Translations under genes and position numbers: made by a program
DNA from: Rhodococcus sp. (in: high G+C Gram-positive bacteria)
GTDB taxonomy: Bacteria; Actinomycetota; Actinomycetes; Mycobacteriales; Mycobacteriaceae
DNA: 42,332 nucleotides
NCBI GenBank assembly: GCA_004211695.1
Contig: SEEV01000014.1
Location: 1-42,332 of the forward strand
Reading direction: 5' to 3'
Shown here: positions 16,847 to 24,540 of the stretch, in pieces
How positions within the stretch are numbered: the stretch's first letter is position 1
How the letters are laid out: each line of letters opens with the position of its first letter
Notes under the pieces: generated by a model
The model's database searches: none
What the model saw: only the letters and a program-made list of their open reading frames with translations
What the model was told of the DNA's origin: nothing

Positions 16847-18601
16847 TCATATCCGCTCCAATGCCGATCGGCCGCCAACCAGAATCGTCGCGCCGAGGCC
16901 GAGCGCGGTCACCATGCTCATGACCAGAGCCATCACGGCGACCTGCGGGTAGACACCGTTGTCCCAATATTCGTAGAGCAGAGTCCCCATGACGTTGTTA
17001 CCGGGGGAGCGAACCATGATGGAGACGGCGAAATCATGGGTGAGAATCACCATCATCATGGTGGCCGCGGCGGCCATGCCCGCTCGCGTCAGCGGCAACG
17101 CGATCTCGAAGATGGTCCGCCACCGTCCTGCGCCAGAGATCTGCGCCGCTTCGAACAGCGATGGGTGGACCCCCACCAAGCTTCCGTGCTGAGCTCGGAG
17201 GGAGAACGGAAGTGCGATGAAGACGTAGCCAACGACGAAGAGGGCGTATGTCCCATACAGATTGAATGGCGGCTGCAGGAAGACGAACAAGACGATGAGC
17301 CCCAGGATGGCGCGTGGTACCGCGAGCGGTGCGAGGAAACTGGCATCCAGGAAATACTGTGCAATGCGCGGTGCCCGGAAGGGGCCCGTCATCGCCAGCG
17401 CAGCGATGAAACCGAGGGGCAGAGCGATGAGTACCGCCGTCAGGGCGGTACCCGCACTGGTGAGGACGGAGGAGACGACCGCGGGGTCGCTGAATCCGGC
17501 CTTGACGTGCTCGAGAGTGAAGGTGGTGGAGGCGAGGTCACCGTTCCAGAACGGTGAGAAGGCGACGAGGACGATAGCCAGGAGGGGCAAGAGGACGGCA
17601 ACTGTGCCGTACGCGAGAACCAGCACCAAAGCCCAGATAGAGGTCTTTTCCGAGACCTGGCCACCGGCGCCGCTCTGCGTGATGTAGCGACGCTGATCGC
17701 CCGTCGCCACACGCTGCAACACAATCGATAGGAGCCCCACGATCAACAGGGGCAGACCCAAGGCTGCGGTGAGTGCGTAATCGATGGGATAGTCCTCGCG
17801 GGTGCGGAAGATCTCGGTGGTGATGACATCGATTCCGGTCCTGGCTCCGAGCAGCAGCGGCACCGTGAACTGTCCCAGTCCCAGCAGGAAAGCCACGACA
17901 ATTCCGGCAATCAGCGACGGCCGCAACAGCGGCAGGGTAATTGTCGTGAAGCTCTTCCATCCGGAGGCACCTGCGAGGTGGGCGGCAGCCTCGAGGGGCC
18001 CACGGATTTCCTGGAGACGAGCATAGACGAGGGTGAAAATGATTCCGGTCAGATCTAAGCCGGTGATGACGATCATCGCCGGCATCGAATAGACGTTGAT
18101 CGGTCCTTCCTCCATACCCGACAGGAAGGGAAGGTGCCGTAAGAGAACGTTCCCGTATCCGACGCTCGGCGAGAAGATGAAGACATAACCGATCACAGCC
18201 GCCGATGCGGGAATGACCAACGGCAGCATCGGAACGAGCGACGCCACTCGCCTCCACCGGCGCGGCACGTGCAGTACTGCCTTGGCCAACGCCAGCGCGA
18301 GAACTACGGCCATCGCTGTCGACCCCGCTGCTAGGACGACCGTGTTGATGATTGTCGGCCCGATCCGAGGGATGTCGGCGATACTCCTGATCGCCTCGGC
18401 TCCGTTTTCGAAGGCCATCGAGTAGTACCGCAGGACGGGTGCAATGACGATGAATGCAATCAGGGCGGCCACGATGTACCAGCCGAGCCGCCCACTTGAG
18501 TTGCGGAGCACCGGACGTAATGGAGATCTCGCGGGCGGGTGATGGCCGACGTGGGGAAGGGATCCACTGTCCGCCGGTGCCGGTGCGGTTGAGACTGTCA
18601 T
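16847..18601 (-). CDS. ABC importer permease, fused two-domain (FbpB type)
   Basis: 584 residues carrying two homologous permease halves of about six transmembrane helices each. Each half has its own EAA loop that contacts the ATPase: EAAAHLAGASGWKSF in the first half and EAAQISGAGRWRTIF in the second. This fused architecture is that of iron(III)/2-aminoethylphosphonate/thiamine-class importers, where one polypeptide forms the whole channel. The N-terminal 40 residues are cytoplasmic and proline-rich. The ATG at 18601 is preceded only by a weak AGGTG. It lies 140 bp after the binding-protein gene, across a stem-loop that may reduce its expression relative to that gene. Confidence 0.95.
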   Translation of the reverse strand: MTVSTAPAPADSGSLPHVGHHPPARSPLRPVLRNSSGRLGWYIVAALIAFIVIAPVLRYYSMAFENGAEAIRSIADIPRIGPTIINTVVLAAGSTAMAVVLALALAKAVLHVPRRWRRVASLVPMLPLVIPASAAVIGYVFIFSPSVGYGNVLLRHLPFLSGMEEGPINVYSMPAMIVITGLDLTGIIFTLVYARLQEIRGPLEAAAHLAGASGWKSFTTITLPLLRPSLIAGIVVAFLLGLGQFTVPLLLGARTGIDVITTEIFRTREDYPIDYALTAALGLPLLIVGLLSIVLQRVATGDQRRYITQSGAGGQVSEKTSIWALVLVLAYGTVAVLLPLLAIVLVAFSPFWNGDLASTTFTLEHVKAGFSDPAVVSSVLTSAGTALTAVLIALPLGFIAALAMTGPFRAPRIAQYFLDASFLAPLAVPRAILGLIVLFVFLQPPFNLYGTYALFVVGYVFIALPFSLRAQHGSLVGVHPSLFEAAQISGAGRWRTIFEIALPLTRAGMAAAATMMMVILTHDFAVSIMVRSPGNNVMGTLLYEYWDNGVYPQVAVMALVMSMVTALGLGATILVGGRSALERI

Positions 18602-18717
18602 TTGCAGAACACCTAACTTTTCAGGTTTGCAAACTCATCGTGGTGAGAAGATTCGTCGTGTCGGGAGATCCGGGCAGGGGGACTTCTGCTGAATGAGGTC
18701 AATGGGTCCTCCTGCCG

Positions 18718-18740
18718 GACCGAGCGATTCGGGCTCGGTC
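18718..18740 (-). terminator. Stem-loop between binding-protein and permease genes
   Basis: GACCGAGC (18718-18725) pairs exactly with GCTCGGTC (18733-18740) around a 7-nt loop. On the minus strand it begins two bases after the stop codon of the binding-protein gene. Such intercistronic hairpins often protect the upstream message or partly terminate, giving more binding protein than permease. This role is inferred. Confidence 0.45.
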
Positions 18741-18741
18741 G

Positions 18742-19827
18742 CTAGCGGCGAAGGGCCGGGTTCCACTGCTCTTTGAGCCAGCCTTCCTGCTCGTCTGGGG
18801 TCCACGGAGCAAGTTCGACCGAATCCCATTTCAGCGAGCCCTCGATCTCGGTTGGCACAGTGCCGCCCTGGGCTTCGAGCAGAATCTTCTGGCCCTCGGG
18901 ACTCATTACCCAGTTCACGAACACCTGAGCTGCGTTCGGGTGTCGGCTGGTGGCGAGGATGCCGGGACCGTACTGCGCTCCGACGACCGCGTCGGACAGA
19001 ACCACCTCGTCGACTGGTGCGCCCTGCGCCTTCAGCGCTGCGATGTAGCCCGGGGACTGGGCGATTCCGTAGACGATCTCGCCGGCGGCGAGGCTTTGAG
19101 ACATCGTCGATCCGCTGCCGAAGACGGCCGGATTGTGAGCCGCGAGGCGTTGGAGGAAATCGTCTCCGTACGATTCCTGCCATCGGTAGTACTGGTAGGA
19201 AGTCGCAATCGCATTCGCCGCGTCATGTAGCCCGACGGGCTTGTCGCCGACGACCCGTAGGAATTCCTCCATAGTCTTGACCGGCTGCCCGAGCATCGTG
19301 TTGTAGGCGAAGCTGTAGGGCACCTTGGAGACGGGTACGTAATACCTGTCCACCTCGAGACCGGTGAAGTTCTTCTGCGACTCCGGACTCAGCTTGAGCG
19401 GTGCCAGTGACCTGGCCTGTCCGCGGTCGGCGTACCAGACTTCCTGACCATGGACAGCAACATCGGCGCCTGCAGCGTTGACGGAGATTTCCTGATCGAG
19501 ACGTGTGATGAGGTCCGCAGTCGGCTGGCGTTCGACGGTGATCTTAATGTCGGGGTAGGTGTCACTGAATCTTTTGAACGCCGCCTCCGTGGGGCCGGAC
19601 GACGTGTACACGACGAGCTCTCCTTCATTTTTCGCCGCGGCGACAACGTCGCTCCATTCGCTGTCGCTGAGCATGACGGGGGCGTCGCCACCGTCGTCCT
19701 CAACCTTCATCGCGGCCGAGCCGCCGCCGCACGCGCTGAGAATTCCGACCATCGACATGATGGCCACCAGAACGACGGGCGTGTGCGTTCTCCGCGCGCG
19801 CCACGGTCGGTTGATGCCACGCTTCAT
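18742..19827 (-). CDS. ABC importer substrate-binding lipoprotein (AfuA/FbpA class)
   Basis: 361 residues. A basic N-terminus and hydrophobic segment lead to the lipobox ILSAC, so the mature protein would be lipid-anchored outside the membrane through that Cys. The mature part has the bilobal periplasmic-binding-protein fold of the iron/2-aminoethylphosphonate/polyamine class (GELVVYTSSGPTEAAFKRF near the start). The tandem tyrosines that bind Fe3+ in FbpA are not evident (the C-terminal region has AVVGAQYG), so an organic or phosphonate-like ligand is possible. The ATG at 19827 is preceded by AGGAGG; a GTG at 19854 overlapping the CapA stop is the alternative start. First transporter gene of the operon. 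Confidence 0.93.
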   Translation of the reverse strand: MKRGINRPWRARRTHTPVVLVAIMSMVGILSACGGGSAAMKVEDDGGDAPVMLSDSEWSDVVAAAKNEGELVVYTSSGPTEAAFKRFSDTYPDIKITVERQPTADLITRLDQEISVNAAGADVAVHGQEVWYADRGQARSLAPLKLSPESQKNFTGLEVDRYYVPVSKVPYSFAYNTMLGQPVKTMEEFLRVVGDKPVGLHDAANAIATSYQYYRWQESYGDDFLQRLAAHNPAVFGSGSTMSQSLAAGEIVYGIAQSPGYIAALKAQGAPVDEVVLSDAVVGAQYGPGILATSRHPNAAQVFVNWVMSPEGQKILLEAQGGTVPTEIEGSLKWDSVELAPWTPDEQEGWLKEQWNPALRR

Positions 19828-19850
19828 GAGACCTCCTGTCCCTCGAGAAT

Positions 19851-20981
19851 TCACTTGACGACCGACTGGGGTTCGCGAACGGCTACTTGCGCGACATCAC
19901 CGATGATCCGCACTTCTGTGCCGTACGGCTCCGAGAGTGCGGCGAATCTCTCGAGAAGGTGACGGGCCTGCGCACCCCCCACGGCCCGGGGAAGTCCACG
20001 AGTGCGGACATACTCGTTGACGTCGGACTCATCGTGGGGATTCGGAAGCCCCGAACCGATCTTGTTCATCCCGATCGGCTGCAACCTGATGGCTCTGACA
20101 CTGTCGCCTTCGAAATCGACGTAGGCCACGGCGCTCTCCCACATGATCGGTTCCTCCAGATGGATCGACTCAGGGGGAACCTGGAAGATGAAATTGCCGA
20201 GGCTGTAGAAGATCGGCTTGCCCGCGTAGATCTCCATGCCTTGCAGGAAGGGCGGGCCGTGCAGTGCCACCACATCGGCGCCGGTGTCCACCAGCTGACG
20301 CGCCCATACTTCCAGCCACGGGGGCGGTACCAGGCGGGCCGGCAGCTGAGACAGCAGCAACTGCTTGGATTCCTCGCGGCTGTTCACACCAGGAAATGCA
20401 TGGGTGTGGTGAGACACGATGACGACGTCGGCGGCTTGCTTCGCGGCGTCGACCACCTTCAAGATTCTCTCGACATCGTCGGTATTCGGCTGCATGTTTT
20501 CGACCCGCAACTCGTTCACACCCGGTCGGGTGGAGGTTGCGCCGCCGTCGAAGATCTGGCCGGAGGCAAGCGCCACAAACGCTATCGATGCCGTAGGGGT
20601 CTTCGCGAGATGGAACGACTCGGCCTCGGACACGTTTCGGCCGGCGCCGGCATGGCCGATGCCCAAACGCTCGACTGTCTCCAAAGTGTTCAGGATTCCC
20701 GGAACTCCAGCATCGAAAGAGTGATTGTTCGCGAGCGAGAGCAGATCGAAGCCGAATGATTGCAGAGCCTCAACCGATTCCGGCGGCGAGGCGAACCTTC
20801 CAAGCGCGGCCGTCTCACCCTTCGCAGGGGCATACACCGCCGCCTCGAAATTCGTGAACGCGGCGTCGCCTCGGACGAGCGAGGCGATCGCTGCAACGGA
20901 CCCAGGCGCGTCGATTCGCGTGTCACCTCGAATCATCGACTGGCCCGCAAGCGTGATGGTGAACGAATCCATTCGGTCCAT
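19851..20981 (-). CDS. CapA-family metallophosphatase-like protein
   Basis: 376 residues of the CapA family, named after the Bacillus poly-gamma-glutamate protein. Characteristic segments are LSLANNHSFDAG (near 80), SHHTHAFPGV (near 190), ALHGPPFLQGMEIYAGKPIFYSLGNF (split over about 235-260) and an N-terminal GQSMIRGD. These His, Asn and Asp residues are the metal-site positions of the family. No signal peptide is seen, so it is probably cytoplasmic. There are no CapB or CapC partners, so a polyglutamate role is unlikely; with the ABC importer 24 bp downstream it more likely processes the imported compound. The ATG at 20981 has GGAG six bases upstream; ATG at 20993 is an alternative. Confidence 0.88.
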   Translation of the reverse strand: MDRMDSFTITLAGQSMIRGDTRIDAPGSVAAIASLVRGDAAFTNFEAAVYAPAKGETAALGRFASPPESVEALQSFGFDLLSLANNHSFDAGVPGILNTLETVERLGIGHAGAGRNVSEAESFHLAKTPTASIAFVALASGQIFDGGATSTRPGVNELRVENMQPNTDDVERILKVVDAAKQAADVVIVSHHTHAFPGVNSREESKQLLLSQLPARLVPPPWLEVWARQLVDTGADVVALHGPPFLQGMEIYAGKPIFYSLGNFIFQVPPESIHLEEPIMWESAVAYVDFEGDSVRAIRLQPIGMNKIGSGLPNPHDESDVNEYVRTRGLPRAVGGAQARHLLERFAALSEPYGTEVRIIGDVAQVAVREPQSVVK

Positions 20982-21415
20982 TGATTGCTCCATTTCGATC
21001 GCGCCGGTACCGGAAGAAGGGGGGTACCAGGTCGCAGGCTTGAACCACCGAGACGTACGTCTATGGACTCATATCCGGTGTGCCGATCAGGACCGTAACG
21101 CAGATCACTTATCACCGCAAGAGTGGCTCGGGGCACTCATCTCCAGATCGATTGCGAGGTCGGTCTAGTCGAAACCGTTTCCCCGCAAGACCGTTCGGGC
21201 CGTAGCACGGCATCGGAAGCCTGGAGCCAGGCCAGGTCCTCCTTCATCGCGCAGTCTTCGACCACGCCAGGCGGGTCTATTGCTGGGCGAACAACAGGGG
21301 AAATCGACAGTAGGCGCCCGTCGGTTTGAGGGGGCCGTTTCTGGCGGGGGGTTGCCAACGCGACTTTATTTACTATGATAGTTACTGTAAATTGCCGGTG
21401 CGGGATGGAGGATGC
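20982..21415. other. 434-bp divergent promoter region
   Basis: The region between the divergent CapA and beta-hydroxyacid dehydrogenase genes holds no gene. It contains the 12-bp perfect palindrome AGACGTACGTCT at 21051-21062, two GGTACC boxes at 21006-21011 and 21023-21028, and the AT-rich promoter of the plus-strand operon at 21352-21385. The palindrome lies about 70 bp upstream of the CapA start and may serve that operon. Confidence 0.5.
21352..21385 (+). promoter_or_regulatory. Promoter and operator of the beta-hydroxyacid dehydrogenase operon
   Basis: TTGCCA at 21352-21357, a 16-bp spacer and TATGAT at 21374-21379 form a good promoter. The shared AT-rich element TTATTTACTATGATAGTTAC occupies 21366-21385 and covers the -10. 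The start codon follows 30 bp later. The element matches the sites at 5888, 6631, 30069 and 30361. Confidence 0.62.
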
Positions 21416-22486
21416 ATGGCGCAGCATGAGGTCTCCGCAGCCACACGGTTGGCTGCTGGGCCCGACGAGAAGGAGTGGTCGAAGATCAAGGACGATGCAC
21501 CGCCCGACAAGGGTGGGATCGGCTACGTCGGACTCGGTGCCATGGGTGGCGCCTTGGCTCGAAATTTATGCGCGACACACTCACTCGTGGTCCACGACCG
21601 TGATTACGCGTCCGCCCACGCGCTCACCGACGCGGGTGCCCGGCCGGTGGGCAACTTGGACCAGGTCGCCGCGAGCTGCGACATCGTTTTCCTCTGCCTG
21701 CCGACCTCTGACCAGGTCACGGAGGTGCTGGTTGGTCCAGGCGGCCTGGCGGACAAACTCGTGCCGGGATCGGTCGTGATCGATCAGACGACGGGCGATC
21801 CGGCTGTCACTCGACGCCTTGCAGGTGAGCTGGCAGACCGAGGCATCGTCCTCGTCGATGCTCCGGTGAGTGGCGGAGTGCCCCGTGCGCTGGACGGAAC
21901 CATCGCAATGATGGTCGGCGCCGGTGACGACGACTTCGCGCGAATCTCGCCGCTGCTGGCGTCTATGACACCTAACGTATTTCACGCCGGTGATGTCGGT
22001 GCCGGCCATGCGATGAAGCTGGTCAACAACCTGATGTCCGGTGTGCAGCGCCTGCTCACGTTCGAATGCCTGGCGCTCGCCGCCAAGAGCGGTATCGCAC
22101 CTGATCGCGCCCACGAGATCCTGATGGCTGGAGGTGCGCGTAACTCATTCCTCGAGAAGGTCGTCGGACCGAGCATACTCGGCGGTGCAGCAGCACCCGA
22201 CTTCTCGATCAAGTTGTCTCACAAGGATGTTCGACTGGCCTGCCAGATGGCCAGTCTGGAAGGCGTCCCCGTATTCCTTGGTGTGCAGGCCCGTGAAATC
22301 TTGCAGATGTGCATGGCAGTGGTCGGGCCGGACGCCGAAGTAGATCAGGCGGCACTCGTGCTCGAACGGTTGAGCGGCACGCGCATCGTCAGCTCGCCCG
22401 CAATTTTCAAGAAGCCTCCGGTCGTGAATATGACCGATGCGACGGAACACTGCCCACCTGCCACGACACCAGAGGACTCCCAATGA
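21416..22486 (+). CDS. Beta-hydroxyacid dehydrogenase (3-hydroxyisobutyrate dehydrogenase family), copy 1
   Basis: 356 residues. The N-terminal Rossmann domain starts near residue 35 with GYVGLGAMGG, the substrate-binding signature is DAPVSGGVPRALDGT (near 145), and the catalytic Lys lies in GAGHAMKLVNNLMSG (near 200). An all-helical domain follows. The enzyme oxidises a 3-hydroxyacid such as 3-hydroxyisobutyrate, tartronate semialdehyde-type or a related compound with NAD(P). A 30-residue N-terminal extension and a C-terminal tail make it longer than the usual 290-300 residues. The ATG at 21416 has GGAGG four bases upstream. Its stop overlaps the start of a 32-codon ORF (ATGA), and a second family member follows. 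Confidence 0.93.
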   Translation: MAQHEVSAATRLAAGPDEKEWSKIKDDAPPDKGGIGYVGLGAMGGALARNLCATHSLVVHDRDYASAHALTDAGARPVGNLDQVAASCDIVFLCLPTSDQVTEVLVGPGGLADKLVPGSVVIDQTTGDPAVTRRLAGELADRGIVLVDAPVSGGVPRALDGTIAMMVGAGDDDFARISPLLASMTPNVFHAGDVGAGHAMKLVNNLMSGVQRLLTFECLALAAKSGIAPDRAHEILMAGGARNSFLEKVVGPSILGGAAAPDFSIKLSHKDVRLACQMASLEGVPVFLGVQAREILQMCMAVVGPDAEVDQAALVLERLSGTRIVSSPAIFKKPPVVNMTDATEHCPPATTPEDSQ

Positions 22487-22581
22487 CCCTCGAGCAAGAA
22501 CGCCTCGGATCCAGCCGGGACGAGACTCGGAGGACTCACGGCCTGCTCCAGCCCGTCCGCACCGAGCGGGCCGAGCGATGA
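22483..22581 (+). CDS. 32-residue mini-ORF translationally coupled on both sides
   Basis: The ATG at 22483 overlaps the TGA of the upstream dehydrogenase (ATGA), and its own TGA at 22579-22581 overlaps the ATG of the next dehydrogenase (ATGA). It starts MTLEQERLG and ends RTERAER. The product is highly charged with no membrane segment or known domain. The exact double ATGA junction is what ribosome hand-over looks like, so it may be a real small protein or a coupling leader that sets the ratio of the two enzymes. It could also be the decayed remains of a gene. Confidence 0.45.
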   Translation: MTLEQERLGSSRDETRRTHGLLQPVRTERAER

Positions 22582-23537
22582 CCGCACCTGCAGTGAAAGT
22601 GGGCTTCATCGGGCTCGGGCGCATGGGCCGTGGGATGGCTACGAACATCGTGCGAGCCGGCGTCGACCTGACCGTCTACGACCTCTCTCCGGATGCGGTG
22701 CAGGCGTTGAAGAACGAGGGAGCGAGCGTCGCGACCAGCGTTGGACAGGTCGCTCGCGAGTGCGAGCTGATCTTCACCTCGCTCCCGGGTCCGCGGGAAG
22801 TCGAGAACGTGATCAGACAACCGAACGGGGTGCTCGACAACCTCCGCCCGGGACTGGCTCTGTTCGACCTATCGACGAGTTCGGCGACCCTCGCTCAACA
22901 GCTCGCCGCCGAGTTTGCCGCCGCCGACGCGCACCTGCTCGACGCCCCGGTGAGCGGGGGACCTGCTGGCGCGGAGTCCGGTCAGCTCGTCGTGTGGGTC
23001 GGCGGACCTCAAGATGTATTCGACCGGTATCGTGCGGTGCTTGAGACATTCTCGGCTGTGCCGCAGAGGGTCGGCGATGTCGGTGCCGGGACTGTCACTA
23101 AACTGGCCCACAATGTGACCGGCTACATGATCCTGATGTCGTTGGCCGAGTCGTTCTCCCTTGCTGCGCGAGCGGGAATCGAGCCGCTGGCACTCTGGGA
23201 GGCACTCAAGCTGGGTGTCATCGGCAAGCAGTCCTCCTTGGACATGCTCGTCCAGCAGTTCCTCCCGGGCAAGTACGAACCGCCGGCCTTCGCACTGCAG
23301 CTAGCACACAAAGACGTGATGCTCGCGACGTCCCTCGCTCGCGAGCTGGGAGTGCCCATGCGGGTCGCGAACCTTACGCTCGCCGAAATGACCGAGGCGT
23401 TGACTCGTGGCTTCGGTGATCAAGACTCACGCGCATACCTGAAACTCCAGCTCGAGCGCGCCGGCGTGGAGATCGCTGTCGATCAAGAGCTCGTCGACGC
23501 GGCCGTAGCACGCGCGAAGGAACAACGCATCACGTGA
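22578..23537 (+). CDS. Beta-hydroxyacid dehydrogenase (3-hydroxyisobutyrate dehydrogenase family), copy 2
   Basis: 319 residues. The Rossmann motif GFIGLGRMGRG is at about 9-19, the signature DAPVSGGPAGAESG near 125, and the catalytic Lys in GAGTVTKLAHNVTGY near 175. The helical C-terminal domain contains QLAHKDVMLA, matching the KLSHKDVRLA segment of copy 1. The two proteins are clearly distinct in sequence, so they probably act on different stereoisomers or successive substrates, or form a mixed oligomer. The ATG at 22578 is fixed by the ATGA overlap with the mini-ORF. A hairpin 132 bp past the stop probably ends the transcript. Confidence 0.94.
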   Translation: MTAPAVKVGFIGLGRMGRGMATNIVRAGVDLTVYDLSPDAVQALKNEGASVATSVGQVARECELIFTSLPGPREVENVIRQPNGVLDNLRPGLALFDLSTSSATLAQQLAAEFAAADAHLLDAPVSGGPAGAESGQLVVWVGGPQDVFDRYRAVLETFSAVPQRVGDVGAGTVTKLAHNVTGYMILMSLAESFSLAARAGIEPLALWEALKLGVIGKQSSLDMLVQQFLPGKYEPPAFALQLAHKDVMLATSLARELGVPMRVANLTLAEMTEALTRGFGDQDSRAYLKLQLERAGVEIAVDQELVDAAVARAKEQRIT

Positions 23538-24164
23538 CCGGTCGACCCAAAGATCCGATGCAACGCAACTAGATCGAACATGAGTATGACGTGACGAATG
23601 GCGACGCGCGAGTGGCACTCGGTAGTGCCGAAACTGTCCAAGCTGGGGCGCAGGTCCTATCTGGCGACGTTGGGGAGCGCACAGAGCTCCCCAACCGGAG
23701 GACTAAGCGTCGGCAATCCCGGCCCGGTCAACCGGGGCTGGTGGGCATTGTGTTCGGTAGAGCGCTCAGTTCGGGTTTGTCGGTCAGGAACACCGTTGAG
23801 GTAGCGTCAAGAGCAGGCACAGACCTACAGGACTGGACGGCGGTTGTGGGCGTGTCGACTCACTGCGAGCGGACCCAGGTGGATGAGAATGTTGAGACGC
23901 CCCAAACCACCCTCCGTCCTTCGAGCGCGATGGATAGCGCCAGTCATCGGATCTACGGCAGCGATTCGATCGTCCGTGGCTTCCGGTCGGCAGCTCGGAT
24001 TGCGACCGCTATGTGGGATTTCCCGCATACGGTGTGAAATCTGGTACGTCCTAGGATAAGCAATTGAAGGTCAACTCAGAACCGGCACTGCGGCATTTAT
24101 CTCTCTGCAAAGAGGACAATCGCAACTCCAACGGCACCTGCGGCCTGCGGAGACCCCAAAAATT
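23538..24164. other. 627-bp intergenic region
   Basis: No gene is recognised. The only clear structure is the hairpin at 23669-23695. Open frames on both strands near 23600-24040 are rich in Arg, Ser and Thr without family likeness. An AT-rich patch near 24050-24165 could hold the promoter of the DUF3263-like gene. Confidence 0.45.
23669..23695 (+). terminator. Hairpin terminator after the beta-hydroxyacid dehydrogenase operon
   Basis: GTTGGGGAGC (23669-23678) pairs exactly with GCTCCCCAAC (23686-23695) around a 7-nt loop, 132 bp after the last stop codon. There is no T-run, as is usual for terminators in this group of bacteria. Confidence 0.6.
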
Positions 24165-24458
24165 ATGAACCCTCAAGAGTATCGTCGATGGCGCCAGAGG
24201 CGTCACGCCGATTGGACCGAAGTCCATCGTAAGCGCAAACATCCTGACAAGGACTCGGAGTTCCTCATCAACTTCGCTGCAATGTGGGCGCCGTATGGGG
24301 GTGCCGCGGAGGAGGAAATCCTTGCGCACTTTGGAATGACAACGCGCCGGTTCATCGACCGCTTGTGGCAGCTCGTTTCCGAATCGAATTGCGACCAAGA
24401 AGAGATACGCAGTTTAGCGAGCGCGTACCCCACCATCGGCCAACGAAACGGGTCCTGA
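24165..24458 (+). CDS. DUF3263-like small protein
   Basis: 97 residues. The segment from about residue 32 to 70 (EFLINFAAMWAPYGGAAEEE, then ILAHFGMTTRRFIDRLWQL) follows the pattern of DUF3263, a small actinobacterial family with a helix-turn-helix look (E-x-x-W-x-x-x-G-A-x-E-x-x-I-x-x-x-F-G-x-S-x-x-R). Function is unknown; a DNA-binding role is plausible. The N-terminus is very basic (RRWRQRRH). The start at 24165 has only a distant GGAG, so initiation is uncertain. It is convergent with the GntR gene at 24541 and appears to be a single-gene unit. Confidence 0.6.
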   Translation: MNPQEYRRWRQRRHADWTEVHRKRKHPDKDSEFLINFAAMWAPYGGAAEEEILAHFGMTTRRFIDRLWQLVSESNCDQEEIRSLASAYPTIGQRNGS

Positions 24459-24540
24459 CCCTCCACACGTCACGGCCTTGATTCGGGTGGCAGGTTGGGC
24501 GGAAGGGCTCTCGGCCCGAATCCGTTCTGGGGCCATTCAA

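Noticed and set aside
15637-19827. Ferric iron uptake as the role of the ABC importer
   Set aside because: The family likeness allows it, but the Fe-binding tyrosine pair is not evident and the neighbours (CapA, esterase, catabolic operons) do not suggest iron.
19851-20981. Poly-gamma-glutamate capsule synthesis for the CapA-like gene
   Set aside because: No CapB or CapC genes and no membrane anchor are present, and the context is an importer operon.
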